Shown here in pieces: positions 11,201-14,200 of a DNA stretch of 16,651 nt. Within the stretch, counting starts at the first letter, position 1. Each line of letters starts with the position of its first letter. A model generated the notes under the pieces. That model was not told the DNA's origin. It worked only from the letters and a program-made list of their open reading frames with translations, and did not search any database. The translations under genes were made by a program, and so were the position numbers. Source of the stretch: Baffinella frigidus (Eukaryota > Cryptophyceae > Cryptomonadales > Baffinellaceae); the NCBI GenBank assembly GCA_026770585.1, contig MU646528.1, forward strand, positions 434,480 through 451,130, given 5' to 3'.

Positions 11201-14200
11201 ATGTCCTGTGATGACGCGGTCACGTCCGTGCTGACGTTGGCGGATAAGGAGCAGGCAACCGCGCGCGTCGCGGCGAAGATGCCCGGGAAGGAGGGGTCGA
11301 CTGCCCCGACCTGCATCCGTGCCATCACGCTCGTCAGCGTGCCTTTTTTCTTACTGTGGCACCCTACGAGACGCATGCCCAATTACTATTATTATTATTA
11401 TTATAAATTATTATTGCAGACCGTTCTGCTTGACAGGTCTTTTGACACATGTTCGCGCATGCCTTCTAGGTCTGTCTAGGTCAGTAAATGTGGGCACGTG
11501 ATCTTCTAGGTCTGTGAAGCTGGGCACGTCATTATTAGTTTTAGAGCAGGGGCTCCAGTACAAATTAAATACATTTAGACGTCTAAATGTATTTTGTGAC
11601 GTGCCCAACTTTACTCGGACAGAGGTAGGTCTTCTCAACGGTGTGTCGAAAATGTGCATGCTTCACGATGGACTATGTGTCAACACTCCAAACCAAATCT
11701 CTCGCCCCGAAATAGCGCAACCAAAAAGTACCCACATCATCCAAAAAAAATAAAAGTAACTTCCGACGGCAAAAGGAAACACACCAGGAGATATTCCCCC
11801 CCGATCTTGGCGAAACCGCCCGTGACGATGCCCGCGACGCCCGGGGCCAGTAGGGTGATGGACGTGGCGCTGGACGCGAGCGTGCCGGTCGTCAGGTTCG
11901 TAACCTGGTCGCGGGAGGAAAATCTCGCCGTGAGAAATTCGGTTTGGAGTGTTGCGAAACACAGGTGTTACTCAGTCGAAATTCGTCAGGTTCGTAACCT
12001 GCTCGCGGGAGGAAATCCGCGTTAGATTTAATCCCGCTGTCTGTTTAAATTATATGCGTGGGGACTGGATATTACGGCTAGGTGTTGTGGTTCCCGGGCA
12101 TTCAACCCTAGTAATTTCCACCAATTTTCACAAAACTGGGCGACGCAGGTTTGGGAGGCATGGGTGGGGTTTAGGGGTTAGGGTGAAGGGTTTGGAAGCG
12201 ACCTCGAGAGTCTCGTTCTCGATGCGGAGGAAGCTTCCAATCTCCAGGCCCTCCCGGTGCGCTACCACCTGTGTTAGGGGTTTGGGTTGAGGGTTGAGGT
12301 TTTCTAGGTGGCAGGGTTTCAGGGTTTCAGGGTTTAGGGTTCTGGGTTCAAAGAAACAGGGACCATACCACCGTAGCGTCCCCCGCAGCCATGTCGGTAC
12401 CACCCTGGAAGATGGCTGTCCGCGCCCCTGTGTCGATTGAGAGCATGCCGCGCAGGCCCTCCACTTTGACGACGGGCGCGTCCTGCAGGTGGGTGTGGGG
12501 TTGAGGGGTTAGGGGTTTGTGGCTAGGGGTTAGGGGTTAGGGGTTAGGGGTTAGGGGTTAGGGGTTAGGGGTTAGGGTTTGGGGTTTAGGGATTAGGGTT
12601 AGGGGTTGGTTTTAGGGGTAGGGGGTTAGGGGTTCGGGTTGAGGGGTTACGGGTTAGGGTTTAGGGTTTAGGGTTTAGGGTCCAGGGTTTAGGGTGTAGG
12701 GTCTAGGGTCTAGGGTTTAGGGTTTAGGGTTAAGGGTTAAGGGTTTAGGGTTTGGGGTGTGCCGTGGCTGGCGCGGAGAGCGGGGTGTTGGAAGCGAGGG
12801 AGACGGTGAGGGTGTTGACGAGGCCGCAGGCGCCGCAGCATGGGTTCGATGATGACTGCGTGATGCTTCTCAAGTACAACGCTGGGTCCAAAACCTGGAT
12901 AAGGGAGGGGGTTAGGGATAACGGTTATTAATTGGGGTTCGTGACTTGACACGGAGGCCCCGTAGCAGGGGTTGGATGATGACTGCGAGATGGAGCGGAG
13001 GTGGAAGGATGGGTCCACCACCTGAATCCGGGAAATTGTTTAGTGTTTACAGTTATTGATTCGGGCTGAGGTTTGGTGGCTTGACACGAAACGACAGCCC
13101 CCGCTGCAGAAGTTAGATGATGACTGCGTGATGCGGCGGAGGTAGAAGGATGGGTCCACAACCTGAATTGGGGGGTTGGGTTTTAGTGACTACGGTTATT
13201 GATTAGAGTTCGTGACTTGACTTGACACCAAACGTCACTTTCCCGGGACCCACTCGCATCGAGAATCGAAAAAGTATTAAATGATCATGTGGTTCGCGTG
13301 TACCAGGTATGACCGGTTCTGTGATCTTCCTGGTACAAAACAATCGGAGTTTAGTCAACTGATATTTCAAGTTTAGTCAACACACCTTGAGCGCAGCATC
13401 GCCGGGCGCGGATCCAGGCACAATCCGCTCGACGCTTGAGCCATTGACGTGCGCGGCGCGGATCGAGCCCGGAGAGGCGCGCACGACCCCGATCGCGTCC
13501 GAAGAGACGGACGTGACCAGCATTATCTCGCCGTCGACCCGGACGTGATCGGACGGGAAGACGGACGTGGAAAGGTCCGTGTCGACGGACAGCGTCGTTT
13601 CGTTCGTCCCGGTCAGAGGGGAGATAAGGGAGGCGACTGGCGTGCCGGGATGCTGACTGTCAGCAACGGCAGTAGAAGGACGCGCCACAGGGGCCCCGCC
13701 CGACGGCGCCTCCGTTGCTGACACCATCACGCGCCGCGCCGGATGCCCAATCGGCGCGTTTTCGAGGACGAACGCCAGCTGGTACACTTTCCCCGCAATC
13801 ATCTCGTCCCCGGTCGCGACCGATAAAACCACCGTTCCGCGGACGCGATCCCACGCGAGCGTCCCCCCGAAGAGCGCCGCCGTTCCGCTGCCCTGCGAGT
13901 CCGTGTAGGGCAGCGAGGCGTTGCTGATGGCGCCGGCGCCTTGACTTGTCAAACCGGAGAGGGTGACTGACCCGGGGTATGGTACCGCGACGTTGGACAC
14001 CTGGGTTTGTGTTTGGGGGTAAGGGGTTTGAGGGTTAGGGGTGAGGGGTGAGGGGTGAGGGGATAGGGTGTGAGGTGAGGGGTGGGGGGTGAGGGGTGAG
14101 GGCTGAGGGTGTGTGGTGAGGGTTGAGGGGTGATGGGTGAGGGGTGAGGGGTGAGGGGTCATGTTGGGGGTGAGGCGTTAGGGATTTAGGTGCAGGATGT

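Noticed and set aside
12500-12600. CRISPR array or bacterial repeat system
   Set aside because: The tracts are continuous short tandem units without spacers, and the genes are split by spliceosomal-type introns.
13377-14162. Pro/His/Thr-rich N-terminus of the 13377-14162 minus-strand frame
   Set aside because: It is translation of the GGGGTGA tract; the AG acceptor at 14001 joins exon 4 to exon 5 in frame.
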